A program made the translations under genes and the position numbers. A model generated the notes under the pieces. It searched no databases. It was not told the DNA's origin and was given only the letters and a program-made list of their open reading frames with translations. Below are positions 6,893 through 14,561 of a stretch of 15,251 bases of DNA, in pieces. Each line of letters begins with the position of its first letter. Within the stretch, counting starts at the first letter, position 1. This stretch comes from JBQTIP01 sp052388025. Its GTDB lineage: Bacteria; Actinomycetota; UBA4738; HRBIN12. Location: assembly GCA_052388025.1 (NCBI GenBank), contig JBQTIP010000055.1, positions 1 to 15,251 on the forward strand, read 5' to 3'.

Positions 6893-8253
6893 GCGTCGGC
6901 TGCGGTCATGAACAGGCCGGCGGACCGATCCTCAGGGCGGTACACACGCGGCGTGTAGACATGCGTCTTCTCGAAAGCGAACTTGATCCGCCCCCGCTCG
7001 GGTGGGAGCCACGGGGTGACCCGCCGACCGTTTTGCATGATGAGGCGGAGCCTCGAACGGTCCTGGAGGATCCTGACGTCCCGGTCGGGCGCGCCGTCGA
7101 CGATCAGAACGTCGGCGTACTTGCCGGGCGTGAGCGTGCCGACGTCGCCCCGGTGATTCGGCAGAGTCAGGGCAGCGTTCCGGGTCATCGCGAGGAGCGC
7201 ATCGCCGTGGCTCATACCGAAGTAGCTGACGAACAACTCCATCTCGCGCGCGTGCCACTCCCCGTAGGGAGTCATCGCAAAGCCCGACTCGGAGCCCGCG
7301 ATCATCGTCGCCCCGGCCCGGTAGGCCTTGGAGAGAATCTCCGATGCCGCGTCGACCTCCCGCTTGATCCGGTCCCGGACCGCCGGGGCCAGGCCGTCGC
7401 CGTTCGCCTCCAAGGTGTTCACCAGCAGCGTGAGCGCCGGCAGGAGCGGGATCTCCCTCTTCACCACAACCTCGAGCGTCGGCTCGTCCATGTGGGAGGC
7501 GTGCATGATCCAATCGACCCACGCCGCGGCGGCGTACTCCACGGACTGCCGCGAGCGGGCGTGGATCGTGACGGGCCGCCCGAGGCGGTGGGCTTCGTCC
7601 ACCGCCCACTCGAGCTCATCGAGACGGAAGGCCGCGTACTCGTCCGAGGAGTTCCCGGAGCCCGCGATCTTGATCAGGTCGACCCCGTCCTTCACCTCGT
7701 TGCGGATCTCCTGGATCATCTCCTCCCGTGTGCGCACGAGAGCGCCGAAGGACGACTCGGGCACACCGACCCAACCCGGGAACCCGTCGGCGATCCCCTG
7801 TTGGCTGGTTATCTGCTTGCCGGCGCACGCCATTCGCGGCCCTTGGATCAGCCCCCCGGCGATGGCGTTGCGCACCGCCAGGGCGACCCGGTACGGGCCG
7901 CCCGGGTCGCACGAGCTCGTGACGCCCGCAAGGAGCGCTTTCTCGGCATCGACCGCGGCGCGGATCGCTCGGTACTCAGCAGGGGTGTAGAGCGAGAGTT
8001 CCTCCTCCGAGGCGGCTTCCCCGAAGCTGATGTGCATGTGCCCGTCGATGAGGCCGGGCATGATCGTTCCGCCGGCTGCGTCGAGTTCCTCGTAGTCGGG
8101 CGTTCGATAGGGCTCCGGGAGAGCGGCCTCGTCGCCGACCCACGCGATCCGGTCGCCCTCGGTGACGACGACACCCGGGTCGATGACCGACAGGTCCTCG
8201 CACGGGACGACGCGCCCTCCCCCGATCCGGTAGCCAGTCCGAGCGTCGGCCAC
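6889..8253 (-). CDS. Metal-dependent amidohydrolase (imidazolonepropionase / Xaa-Pro dipeptidase-like)
   Basis: The 454-residue protein is a TIM-barrel amidohydrolase flanked by a beta-sandwich whose C-terminal half includes GDVGTLTPGKYADVLIVDG. Metal-ligand candidates are the HMH pair His72/His74 in GLIDGHMHI, Lys195 (a likely carboxylated lysine, in LIKIAGSG), His231 in TIHARS and His251/His254 in MHASHMD. The barrel strand that usually reads GTD instead reads GSE (320-322), so the catalytic Asp appears to be replaced by Glu322. The GTG start follows an AGGGAGG site and sits 33 bases after the dioxygenase stop. Related enzymes open cyclic amides or cleave proline-type dipeptides and organophosphates. 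Here it may open a ring or cleave an amide after hydroxylation. The exact substrate is unknown. Confidence 0.9.
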   Translation of the reverse strand: MADARTGYRIGGGRVVPCEDLSVIDPGVVVTEGDRIAWVGDEAALPEPYRTPDYEELDAAGGTIMPGLIDGHMHISFGEAASEEELSLYTPAEYRAIRAAVDAEKALLAGVTSSCDPGGPYRVALAVRNAIAGGLIQGPRMACAGKQITSQQGIADGFPGWVGVPESSFGALVRTREEMIQEIRNEVKDGVDLIKIAGSGNSSDEYAAFRLDELEWAVDEAHRLGRPVTIHARSRQSVEYAAAAWVDWIMHASHMDEPTLEVVVKREIPLLPALTLLVNTLEANGDGLAPAVRDRIKREVDAASEILSKAYRAGATMIAGSESGFAMTPYGEWHAREMELFVSYFGMSHGDALLAMTRNAALTLPNHRGDVGTLTPGKYADVLIVDGAPDRDVRILQDRSRLRLIMQNGRRVTPWLPPERGRIKFAFEKTHVYTPRVYRPEDRSAGLFMTAADA

Positions 8254-8286
8254 ACTGCCCTCCCTACCTGCTCGAGATCGCTCGAC

Positions 8287-9168
8287 TCAGAAGGGGACGA
8301 GCGGGAAGTACCGCCCACCCAAGGGCTCGCCGATGGCGATCCCCACCTCGTCGTCACTGTAGTTGTACTCGTACCGGCGCGACCCGAGCCAGATTGCGCC
8401 GTCGCCACAGTAGCGCGGCACGAACCCCCTGCGCGACCGGTCCGTGACGTTCGGTCCAGAGGCGTGCCACATCAGCGGATGGTGGAAGGAGACCTCGCCC
8501 GCCTCGAGCTCGATGGTCGCGATCTCCATGCCCATGGCCTCCGGATCCTCGATCTCCCTCACTACCGGCGGCCGCTTGTCCTGATAGTACGTGCTGCCGG
8601 TGCCGAAGGCCGCGGGTAGGCGCTCGCCGAGGAGGTGGCTCCCCGCGGCCATGCGCATGCCGCCGTTCTCGGGCGTGACCCGGTCCAGGGCGATCCATGC
8701 CGTCGTCTGGACCGGGGACGAGAGCGGCCAGTAGGGGAAGTCCTGGTGCCACTTCAGCGAGCCCCCCGTCTGCGGCTCCTTGAAGATGGCGCCGTCCTCC
8801 AGCAACCTCACCTGGCGGGAGCCGATCAGCTGTGCGGCCCACCGCGCCAGCATCGGATTGAACGCGACTTCGCGGAAGTCGTTGTCCTGCAACCAAAGGT
8901 TGAAGAGGAACCCCACGGACTTGCCCGGCTCCTGCGGCGGCTTCTCGTCCTTCGGCCAGAGGGACGGATCCAGGAGGTCGTACTCGCGCCCCGCCTCCCG
9001 CTCGCGCTCACGCGCCCGGTCCAGGGCCTCGCGGAGCCGCTCGACCTGCTCGTCGGTCAATATGCGCCCCGGCATGAGGTACCCACGCTCGTAGAAGGAG
9101 ATGATCTCCTCCGCGGTCAACGGCGACGTGCGTGGCTCGGACGTGGTCATCAGATTCGACTGTGACAT
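8287..9168 (-). CDS. Phytanoyl-CoA dioxygenase (PhyH) family Fe(II)/2-oxoglutarate oxygenase
   Basis: The 293-residue protein shows the double-stranded beta-helix iron triad: His141 and Asp143 in WHQDFPYW, and His235 in WHASGPN. Arg246/Arg247 are placed to bind the 2-oxoglutarate carboxylate. The stretch GGMRMAAGSH (169-178) is also typical of PhyH proteins. Members hydroxylate or halogenate small molecules with O2 and 2-oxoglutarate. I chose the ATG at 9168 because GAGGGAGG lies 5 bases upstream; the ATG at 9210 lacks such a site. It is the first gene of the operon, downstream of a TTGACC/TATAAA promoter, so it probably carries out the entry hydroxylation. No substrate can be assigned. Residues 48-62 are a charged Arg/Glu helix. 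Confidence 0.92.
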   Translation of the reverse strand: MSQSNLMTTSEPRTSPLTAEEIISFYERGYLMPGRILTDEQVERLREALDRAREREREAGREYDLLDPSLWPKDEKPPQEPGKSVGFLFNLWLQDNDFREVAFNPMLARWAAQLIGSRQVRLLEDGAIFKEPQTGGSLKWHQDFPYWPLSSPVQTTAWIALDRVTPENGGMRMAAGSHLLGERLPAAFGTGSTYYQDKRPPVVREIEDPEAMGMEIATIELEAGEVSFHHPLMWHASGPNVTDRSRRGFVPRYCGDGAIWLGSRRYEYNYSDDEVGIAIGEPLGGRYFPLVPF

Positions 9169-9241
9169 CGCAACCTCCCTCAACGGAACCCCGGGACCGT
9201 CCATGACCATTCACATCTACCCACCGTGCCGGGGAGAAATC

Positions 9242-9254
9242 CTATACTTTATAG
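9242..9254. promoter_or_regulatory. Palindromic box 1 (candidate operator) between divergent units
   Basis: CTATACTTTATAG is a perfect 5+5 inverted repeat with a 3-base centre. On the minus strand it reads CTATAAAGTATAG, sharing CTATAA-NN-TATA with two other boxes at 14364-14376 and 14456-14468. It overlaps the minus-strand -10 element. It also supplies TATACT, a possible -10 for the divergent cupin-amidase unit, for which no -35 is visible. Confidence 0.5.
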
Positions 9255-9277
9255 AACAGACGGCGAGCACAGGTCAA
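9248..9277 (-). promoter_or_regulatory. Candidate promoter of the nine-gene operon
   Basis: On the minus strand, TTGACC (9277-9272) and TATAAA (9253-9248) are separated by 18 bases, close to the housekeeping sigma consensus. The start of transcription would fall near 9241, leaving a leader of about 70 bases before the dioxygenase ATG. The -10 element overlaps a palindromic box, so repression by a bound regulator would be expected if that box is an operator. Confidence 0.6.
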
Positions 9278-9300
9278 GGGAGCCGAGAGGGGGCGCCGTG

Positions 9301-9702
9301 ATGGAATACGTCGTTCGAGCAGATACCACCCCGCCGGCCGATCTTTCCGGTACGGCGTTCTCGCACCTCGACGTCAGGTACCTCGTGGCACCCGAGCGGA
9401 ACGGCGCCGAGCTGACCGCTGTAGGTCAGACCATCTACCCGGCGGACGGCGGAACCCACGAGACCCACCTCCACCCCAACGCCGAGGAGACGGTCATCGT
9501 GATTTCCGGCCGCGGGCGTCATCTCGTCGGCGGCACGTGGTTCGATCTTCGCGCCGGCGACGTCGTCTTCGTCCCGAGGGGCGTGGTGCACGGGGCCGAG
9601 AGCATGGGCGCTGAGGATCTCGTCATCCTGTGGGTCCTCGGGGGAGCCTCGACGCTCGAAGCGGCGGGCTACCAGCCCGCCGAGCCCACGCCGGCTCTGT
9701 GA
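9301..9702 (+). CDS. Cupin-domain protein (second cupin)
   Basis: The 133-residue protein is a single cupin barrel with motif 1 around HETHLHPNAEET (53-64), giving His56, His58 and Glu62/Glu63, and motif 2 PRGVVH with His97. Unlike the cupin at 5680-6039, it keeps the acidic metal ligand. The start ATG follows a purine-rich AGAGGGGG stretch; a GTG one codon upstream is possible. It shares a GTGA overlap with the downstream amidase, so the two are made together. It is read divergently from the nine-gene operon across a 132-base region holding box 1. An enzymatic role (dioxygenase or isomerase) or ligand binding are both possible, and the sequence does not decide. Confidence 0.87.
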   Translation: MEYVVRADTTPPADLSGTAFSHLDVRYLVAPERNGAELTAVGQTIYPADGGTHETHLHPNAEETVIVISGRGRHLVGGTWFDLRAGDVVFVPRGVVHGAESMGAEDLVILWVLGGASTLEAAGYQPAEPTPAL

Positions 9703-11138
9703 GGACCGACCCCTGGCGCCTCGGCGCGTCGGACCTCCTGGAGGCCTATGAGCGCGGCGAGCTCTCTCCACGAGAGGTGGTCAGGTCCTCGGTGGAGCGG
9801 ATCGAGTCTGTCGACCCACTCGTCGGCGCATTCACCACCCTTACGCTCGAGCGGGCCACCGAGGAGGCGGACGCGTGTACCGAGGAGCTCGCAGGTGGCA
9901 CGAGGCGCGGGCCCCTGCACGGCGTCCCGGTGGCCATCAAGGAGCTCTTCGACGTCGAGGGCGCGAGGACCTCCTACGGGTCGACGATCTTCCGCGACCG
10001 GGTCGCAGAGGGGGACGCCGCGGCGGTTCGACGCCTCCGGTCAGCAGGGGCCATTGTCCTCGGCCTCACTCGGTCGCACGAGTTCGGATGGGGAATCACG
10101 ACCCAGCACGCCGAGCTGGGCTCCACCAGGAACCCATGGGATCTCAACCGCGTCCCGGGGGGCTCGAGCGGGGGCGCGGCCGCAGCGATCGCGACCGGCA
10201 TGGCGCCCCTCGCGCTCGGAAGCGACACAGGCGGTTCGATCCGGATCCCCGCGGCCTTCTGCGGCGTGGCCGGCCTGAAGCCGACCTACGGACGCGTGAG
10301 CAAGCGCGGCGCCGCGGCCCTCGCGCCCTCCCTGGACCACCCGGGCCCCCTCGCTCGCCACGTCCGCGACCTCGCGCTCGCGCTGTCGGTCCTCGCCGGG
10401 TGGGACCAGGGTGACCTCTCCACCCTTCGCGCGGGGCCGGCTGGCCGGCTGGTCGAGCCAACGCTCGGGGGGCTCCGGGTGGGGTTCGCCCCCGATCCGC
10501 ACCTCGTGCCGCTCCGGCCCGACCACCAGGAGCTCTTCGACTCGCTGGCAGCCGCGATGGAGGACGCGGGGGCGGAGCTCCGCGAGGTCCGGATCCCCGG
10601 CGCCCGGGACGTCCGGCCGACGTTCGCCACGATCCAGATGGCGGAGGCCCATCACGTGCACTCGCGAGTCTTCGGCACCTTCCCCGGCCGAGCCGGCGAG
10701 TATGGCGCTGATGTCCGTGGGCGCCTCGATGCGGCCGCCGAGGTGACCCTCGACGACTACCTCGACGCGCTCGAGCGGCGGGCGCGGATCCGGCGACGGT
10801 TCGAGCTTGCCTTCGAGCAGGTCGACGTGCTCCTCACCCCCGTCTCCGCCGGCGGACCGTCCACGATCGACGCGCCCGACCGGGTCGAGCACCTTGGCGA
10901 AGGGATGGCGTTCCGGGACCTCGTCATGGACTACACGGTCCCCCAAAACCTGACCGGGCTCCCCGCCTGTAGCGTCCGGGCCGGCTTCGACGCCGACGGA
11001 TTGCCCGTGGGCGTGCAGGTCACGGCGCCCGCCCTACGCGAAGACGTGGCTATGGGCGTCGCGCTCGCGCTGGAGCAAATGAGGTCTGGTCCGGAGCGCG
11101 CCTGGCCCGTGATGGGCCAAATCGCCCCTCGTGGGTGA
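9699..11138 (+). CDS. Amidase-signature family amidase
   Basis: The 479-residue protein contains the amidase-signature triad: Lys81 in VAIKELFDVEG, the cis-Ser156 in PGGSSGG and the nucleophile Ser180 in GSDTGGSIR. Its length fits the family, which hydrolyses carboxamides to acid and ammonia or acts as GatA in tRNA amidotransfer. The GTG start overlaps the cupin stop by four bases (GTGA) with no clear ribosome binding site, so it depends on upstream translation. No gatB or gatC gene is near and the context is catabolic, so a free amidase acting on a pathway amide is favoured over GatA. Its presence is the main reason to suspect an amide-bearing substrate. It ends 14 bases before a convergent dehydrogenase gene. 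Confidence 0.92.
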   Translation: MRTDPWRLGASDLLEAYERGELSPREVVRSSVERIESVDPLVGAFTTLTLERATEEADACTEELAGGTRRGPLHGVPVAIKELFDVEGARTSYGSTIFRDRVAEGDAAAVRRLRSAGAIVLGLTRSHEFGWGITTQHAELGSTRNPWDLNRVPGGSSGGAAAAIATGMAPLALGSDTGGSIRIPAAFCGVAGLKPTYGRVSKRGAAALAPSLDHPGPLARHVRDLALALSVLAGWDQGDLSTLRAGPAGRLVEPTLGGLRVGFAPDPHLVPLRPDHQELFDSLAAAMEDAGAELREVRIPGARDVRPTFATIQMAEAHHVHSRVFGTFPGRAGEYGADVRGRLDAAAEVTLDDYLDALERRARIRRRFELAFEQVDVLLTPVSAGGPSTIDAPDRVEHLGEGMAFRDLVMDYTVPQNLTGLPACSVRAGFDADGLPVGVQVTAPALREDVAMGVALALEQMRSGPERAWPVMGQIAPRG

Positions 11139-11152
11139 GGCGGAGACGCCAC

Positions 11153-11971
11153 TTACCTCACCGCATAGCCGCCGTCCACCGGGAGCGCATGACCGGTGAC
11201 GTAGCGGGCCTCCTCCGACGCCAGCCAGACGACGGCGTCCGCGACGGCGCTGGGGTCCAGGAGCCCCCCTCGAAGGAGCAAGGAGGAATCGGTGAACGCC
11301 TCCCACTCCTCTGGTGAGGAGACACCGAGATCCCGCGCGACAGCCTCGTTGCGGAGCATCGGGGTGTCCATCGGACCCGGGCAGACCGCGTTCACGGTGA
11401 TCCCGTGCGGCGCCAGCTCCGCCGCAAGGGACCTGGTGAGTCCGATGACGCCCCATTTCGAAGCGGCGTAGCCGGCGAAGCGCGGCGATCCCTTGAGGCC
11501 GGCGGTCGAGGCCACGTTGACGATCCGCCCGCCTCCGCCGGCGATCATGTGAGGCGCCACGTGCTTGCAGCAGAGCCAGACCCCCTTGAGGTTCACGGCC
11601 AAGACGCGGTCCCACTCGGCCTCCGGGATCTGCCACGCGGGATGGCTCGGTCCGAGGATCCCGGCGCTCGCGACCAGGATGTCGATCCTCCCGAAGGCCG
11701 CGACCGACCGGTCGACGAGGGCACGGACCTCGCCCTCGTCGGAGACGTCGCAACTCACCGGAAGTGCCTTGCATCCGCGTCCTTCTACCAGGCGGGCGGT
11801 CTCTCGAAGCTCAGATGCCTCCGCGAGGCGATACTTCACGAGCGGGTCCGGCCGGGCGATGTCCGAGACAACGACGTCCGCACCCTCAGCCGCGAGCCCC
11901 ACCGCGACGGCCCGTCCCAGGCCTCGAGCGGCGCCGGTCACAAGGGCGACCCGACCCTGCATCCGGCTCAT
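11153..11971 (-). CDS. Short-chain dehydrogenase resembling mycofactocin-coupled SDRs
   Basis: The 272-residue protein has the cofactor loop TGAARGLG (12-19), Asn127, and the catalytic Ser155, Tyr168 and Lys172 (Y-A-A-S-K). After the second strand, SDIARP leads into an insertion of about 20 residues (PDPLVKYRLAEASELRETAR, 41-60). An insertion of this form (Y-x-L-A, then E-L-x-E-T-x-R-L-V-E) characterises the SDR family whose tightly bound NAD is recycled by mycofactocin. The asparagine of NNAG is replaced, giving VASAG. It starts 13 bases after the Mo-enzyme stop, so the two are cotranscribed. It probably oxidises an alcohol. No mycofactocin biosynthesis gene lies in the window, so dependence on that cofactor is inferred. 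An ATG three codons in (11962) could also be the start. Confidence 0.88.
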   Translation of the reverse strand: MSRMQGRVALVTGAARGLGRAVAVGLAAEGADVVVSDIARPDPLVKYRLAEASELRETARLVEGRGCKALPVSCDVSDEGEVRALVDRSVAAFGRIDILVASAGILGPSHPAWQIPEAEWDRVLAVNLKGVWLCCKHVAPHMIAGGGGRIVNVASTAGLKGSPRFAGYAASKWGVIGLTRSLAAELAPHGITVNAVCPGPMDTPMLRNEAVARDLGVSSPEEWEAFTDSSLLLRGGLLDPSAVADAVVWLASEEARYVTGHALPVDGGYAVR

Positions 11972-11984
11972 CAGCTCATTCAGG

Positions 11985-14309
11985 TCATGCGGCGTCTTCA
12001 GGATGAAGGAGCTCCCAGATCACGTCGGGCCGAAGGGGGGTGCGTTCGAGCCGAACCCCGAAGGGTGCGAGGGCGTCGGCCACTGCGTTCACGACGGCCG
12101 GCGTCGAAGCAAGCGTCCCCGATTCCCCAACACCGCGTACTCCCAAGAGCGTGTCCGAGGGCGTCTCCCACCGCTCGAGTTCGAGGTTGGGGACCTCGGT
12201 GACCGAGGGGAGCAGATAGGTCGTTAGGTTGGAGCTCATGATCTGTCCAGTCTCGTCGTGGACCACCTCCTCGAAGAGCGCCTGCCCGATCCCCTGTGCG
12301 ATCCCGCCGTGGATCTGGCCGGCCACGATGCCGGGGTTCAGTACACGCCCGCAGTCGTCGACCGAGACGAATCGCAGCAACTCCACGCTCCCGGTCTCGA
12401 TATCGACCTCGACGACGGCGGCGTTCGCCCCGAAAGAGTAGCCGACGTCGGGTGGGTCGTAGAACGCCGTCGCTTCGAGTCCCGGCTCGAACTTCCGTGG
12501 GGCTTTCTTCAGGAAGTGGGCCTCGTGGCAGACATCGGGCCAGGACACGGACCGGTCCGGGGTCCCTCGGACGACGAACCGCCCCTCCAACAGGTCGAGG
12601 TCCTCGGGCGCCGCCTCGAGCAGCTCGGCCGCGATCAGCGTCGCCCTCTCGCGCACCCGCCTCGCTGCCATCAGCGCCGCGTGAGCACCCACGATCGCGC
12701 CTCGGCTCCCGTGGGTTCCCCCGCCGTAGGGGAGGAGGGCCGTGTCCCCGTGGGTGACGGAGATCGCGTCGTAGGCCACGCCCAGCTCGTCGCCCACCAC
12801 CTGGGCGAGGGCGGTACCGGAGCCCTGCCCCTGCGGGCAAAGGCCCGAGTACAGGGCGACCTCGCCGTGCGGGTCGACCCGGATGAGCGCGGTCTCGTGG
12901 CCGGGGAAGAAGCGGAAGGGGTTCCAGTCGTGGCCGGACGGTGAGAAGCCGCAGATGAGGTTGTAGGTGGCGAGGCCGACGCCCAAGTATCGGCCCTCCG
13001 ACCTGGCCCGGGACTGCTCAGAACGGAGCTCCTCGTACCCCACGAGCTCCGCCGCCCTGCGGAGCATGCCCGGGTAGTCTCCACCATCGTATGTCTGGTT
13101 CGACTGCGTCGTATACGGGAGCTGGTCCGGCCGGATGAGGTTCCGCAGGCGCATCTCGAGCGGGTCGATGCCGAGCTCTTGGGCCGCCTCGTCGATCATG
13201 CGCTCAAGCACATAAGTAGCTTCCGCACGCCCGGAGCCACGAAGGGCCTCGATGGACATCTTGTTGGTGAAGACGCGCTCGAGGTGTATGTCGACGGTCG
13301 CGATGTCGTAGTTGCCGGTGAGCGTGTCCACCGTCAGGTCTGGGACGACCGGCGTGAAGAATTGGAAGTACGCGCCGAGGTCTCCGACGAACCGGCTCCG
13401 AAGCGCCACGATCCTTCCGTCGGCCCGGACGGCAAGTTCGGCCTCGTGGATCTGGTCGCGGCCGTGGACGGTCGACGTCAGGTTCTCGCTGCGCGTCTCC
13501 GTCCACTTCACCGGCTCCCCCAGGTTCAACGCCGCCCAGATCACGGCAAGCTCGTCCGAGTACAGGTCCAGCTTGCTGCCGAACCCGCCGCCCACGTCCT
13601 GGGCCACGACGCGGATCCGGGACTCGGCGATCCCGAAGATCTCTGACAGCCAGGTCCGCAGGGAGTGCGGCGACTGGTTCGAGAGCCATACGGTGAGACC
13701 ACCGCCCACCTGCTCGGGCTGCGCGAGGATCGCCCGGGGCTCGAGGGCGGACGCGGCGATCCGTTGCACCGTCAGCCGGCGGGCGATCACGCGGTCCGCC
13801 TCGGCGAAGGCGCGATCCGCATCGCCCACGAGGCGTTGGATTTCCCCGACCTTGTTCGTGCGCCGATCCGGATGGACGAGGGGAGCGCCCGGCTTGAGCG
13901 CTTCCCAGGGGTCGAACACGGCAGGCAGCGCCTCATAGTCCACGGCGACGAGCTCCGCGGCGTCGAGCGCCTCCCCGCGGGTCCGGGCGACGACGAGGGC
14001 GACCGGCTCCCCCACATAGCGCACTCGATCCCCGGTCAGCGGACGGCGAGGGGGTGGATCGTCCGACGCGCCGCAGGGGAGGAGGGGTAGCCGATCCGCC
14101 CACTCGCTCCCGGAGAAGACGGCCACCACTCCGGGCCCCGAACGCGCGCCGGAGACGTCGATCCCCAGCACGTCGGCGTGAGCGAAGGAACTTCGAACGA
14201 ACACGCCAAAGAGCATCCCCGGCACCGAGAGGTTGTCGGCGAACCGCCCCTCGCCCGTCAGAAGCCGCAGATCCTCTTTCCGCGGCAGAGCCTCCCCGAC
14301 CAGAGCCAC
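11985..14309 (-). CDS. Xanthine dehydrogenase-family molybdenum hydroxylase, large (molybdopterin-binding) subunit
   Basis: This 774-residue protein has the normal length for the Mo subunit of the xanthine/aldehyde oxidase family, which hydroxylates N-heterocycles or aldehydes with water-derived oxygen. Visible elements are the N-terminal RKEDLRLLTGEGRF, the cofactor loop VGGGFGSK (239-246), ALRGSGRAEA (355-364) in the active-site loop, QGQGSGT (493-499) and GVGESG with catalytic Glu729. The loop lacks the Cys of form I CO dehydrogenase (A-Y-x-C-S-F-R). I chose GTG at 14309 because GAGGAGGG lies just upstream and the predicted transcription start falls at about 14358. A GTG at 14357 would add 16 residues with no matching motif. 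The small 2Fe-2S and FAD subunits normally encoded beside it are absent here. Confidence 0.92.
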   Translation of the reverse strand: MALVGEALPRKEDLRLLTGEGRFADNLSVPGMLFGVFVRSSFAHADVLGIDVSGARSGPGVVAVFSGSEWADRLPLLPCGASDDPPPRRPLTGDRVRYVGEPVALVVARTRGEALDAAELVAVDYEALPAVFDPWEALKPGAPLVHPDRRTNKVGEIQRLVGDADRAFAEADRVIARRLTVQRIAASALEPRAILAQPEQVGGGLTVWLSNQSPHSLRTWLSEIFGIAESRIRVVAQDVGGGFGSKLDLYSDELAVIWAALNLGEPVKWTETRSENLTSTVHGRDQIHEAELAVRADGRIVALRSRFVGDLGAYFQFFTPVVPDLTVDTLTGNYDIATVDIHLERVFTNKMSIEALRGSGRAEATYVLERMIDEAAQELGIDPLEMRLRNLIRPDQLPYTTQSNQTYDGGDYPGMLRRAAELVGYEELRSEQSRARSEGRYLGVGLATYNLICGFSPSGHDWNPFRFFPGHETALIRVDPHGEVALYSGLCPQGQGSGTALAQVVGDELGVAYDAISVTHGDTALLPYGGGTHGSRGAIVGAHAALMAARRVRERATLIAAELLEAAPEDLDLLEGRFVVRGTPDRSVSWPDVCHEAHFLKKAPRKFEPGLEATAFYDPPDVGYSFGANAAVVEVDIETGSVELLRFVSVDDCGRVLNPGIVAGQIHGGIAQGIGQALFEEVVHDETGQIMSSNLTTYLLPSVTEVPNLELERWETPSDTLLGVRGVGESGTLASTPAVVNAVADALAPFGVRLERTPLRPDVIWELLHPEDAA

Positions 14310-14363
14310 TCGCCCTCCTCGCGAGGGCTCGAGACGCCTTCGATCCGAGCCTCCCACGAGGAT

Positions 14364-14376
14364 GTATATATTATAG
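14364..14376. promoter_or_regulatory. Near-palindromic box 2 (candidate operator)
   Basis: The minus strand reads CTATAATATATAC, an inverted repeat of TATA around a three-base centre that shares CTATAA-NN-TATA with boxes 1 and 3. It overlaps the -10 region of the Mo-hydroxylase promoter. A pure promoter explanation is possible, because it also contains TATAAT. Confidence 0.45.
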
Positions 14377-14394
14377 GAGGCCGCGTGCGGTCAA
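14365..14394 (-). promoter_or_regulatory. Candidate promoter of the Mo-hydroxylase/SDR unit
   Basis: On the minus strand, TTGACC (14394-14389) and TATATA (14370-14365) are 18 bases apart, the same layout as the promoter of the nine-gene operon. A consensus TATAAT lies five bases closer (14375-14370), but its 13-base spacing from TTGACC is too short. The predicted transcript start near 14358 favours the downstream GTG at 14309 as the translation start. Confidence 0.5.
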
Positions 14395-14455
14395 CCGGGC
14401 CCGGCGATTTCGGGTCACATGGTCCTGGGCGGGGTGATAGGAGAAACTCGCAGCG

Positions 14456-14468
14456 CTATAAATTATAC
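14456..14468. promoter_or_regulatory. Near-palindromic box 3 (candidate operator and -10 region)
   Basis: CTATAAATTATAC contains the perfect 11-base palindrome TATAAATTATA and has the same CTATAA-NN-TATA pattern as boxes 1 and 2. It lies 93 bases upstream of the alpha/beta hydrolase ATG. TATACT (14464-14469) could be its plus-strand -10, but no good -35 is visible. Between the box and the gene is a short GC hairpin (CGGGC/GCCCG, 14497-14512), which may shape the leader. Confidence 0.45.
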
Positions 14469-14561
14469 TCTGCTAGGATTCCGCGCTGACCCAAGTCGGG
14501 CGACGAAGCCCGGGCGCTGCCCGCGGACGGACGCCAGGAGACGGCCGATCGGAGGGGATCG

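Noticed and set aside
6961..8619. A 552-codon plus-strand open frame
   Set aside because: It runs antisense across the amidohydrolase and most of the dioxygenase, whose motifs are intact. Long antisense frames are expected in DNA this GC-rich, and the translation shows no recognisable domain.
9210..9243. A -35 element for the plus-strand cupin-amidase unit
   Set aside because: TTCACA at 9210-9215 is 27 bases from TATACT, too far for a standard promoter, so I did not call one.
10041..10946. 301-codon minus-strand open frame inside the amidase gene
   Set aside because: It is antisense to the amidase, whose Lys-Ser-Ser triad is complete; the translation lacks domains.
9699..11138. Annotation as GatA, the tRNA amidotransferase subunit
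   Set aside because: No gatB or gatC is nearby and it is coupled to a cupin gene in a catabolic setting, so a free-standing amidase is more likely.
12258..12944. Plus-strand open frame within the Mo-hydroxylase gene
   Set aside because: It is opposite a clearly coding region and has no family features or supported start.
11985..14309. Annotation as form I CO dehydrogenase large subunit (CoxL)
   Set aside because: The active-site loop reads ALRGSGRAEA and lacks the A-Y-x-C-S-F-R motif with its cysteine, so CO oxidation is not supported.
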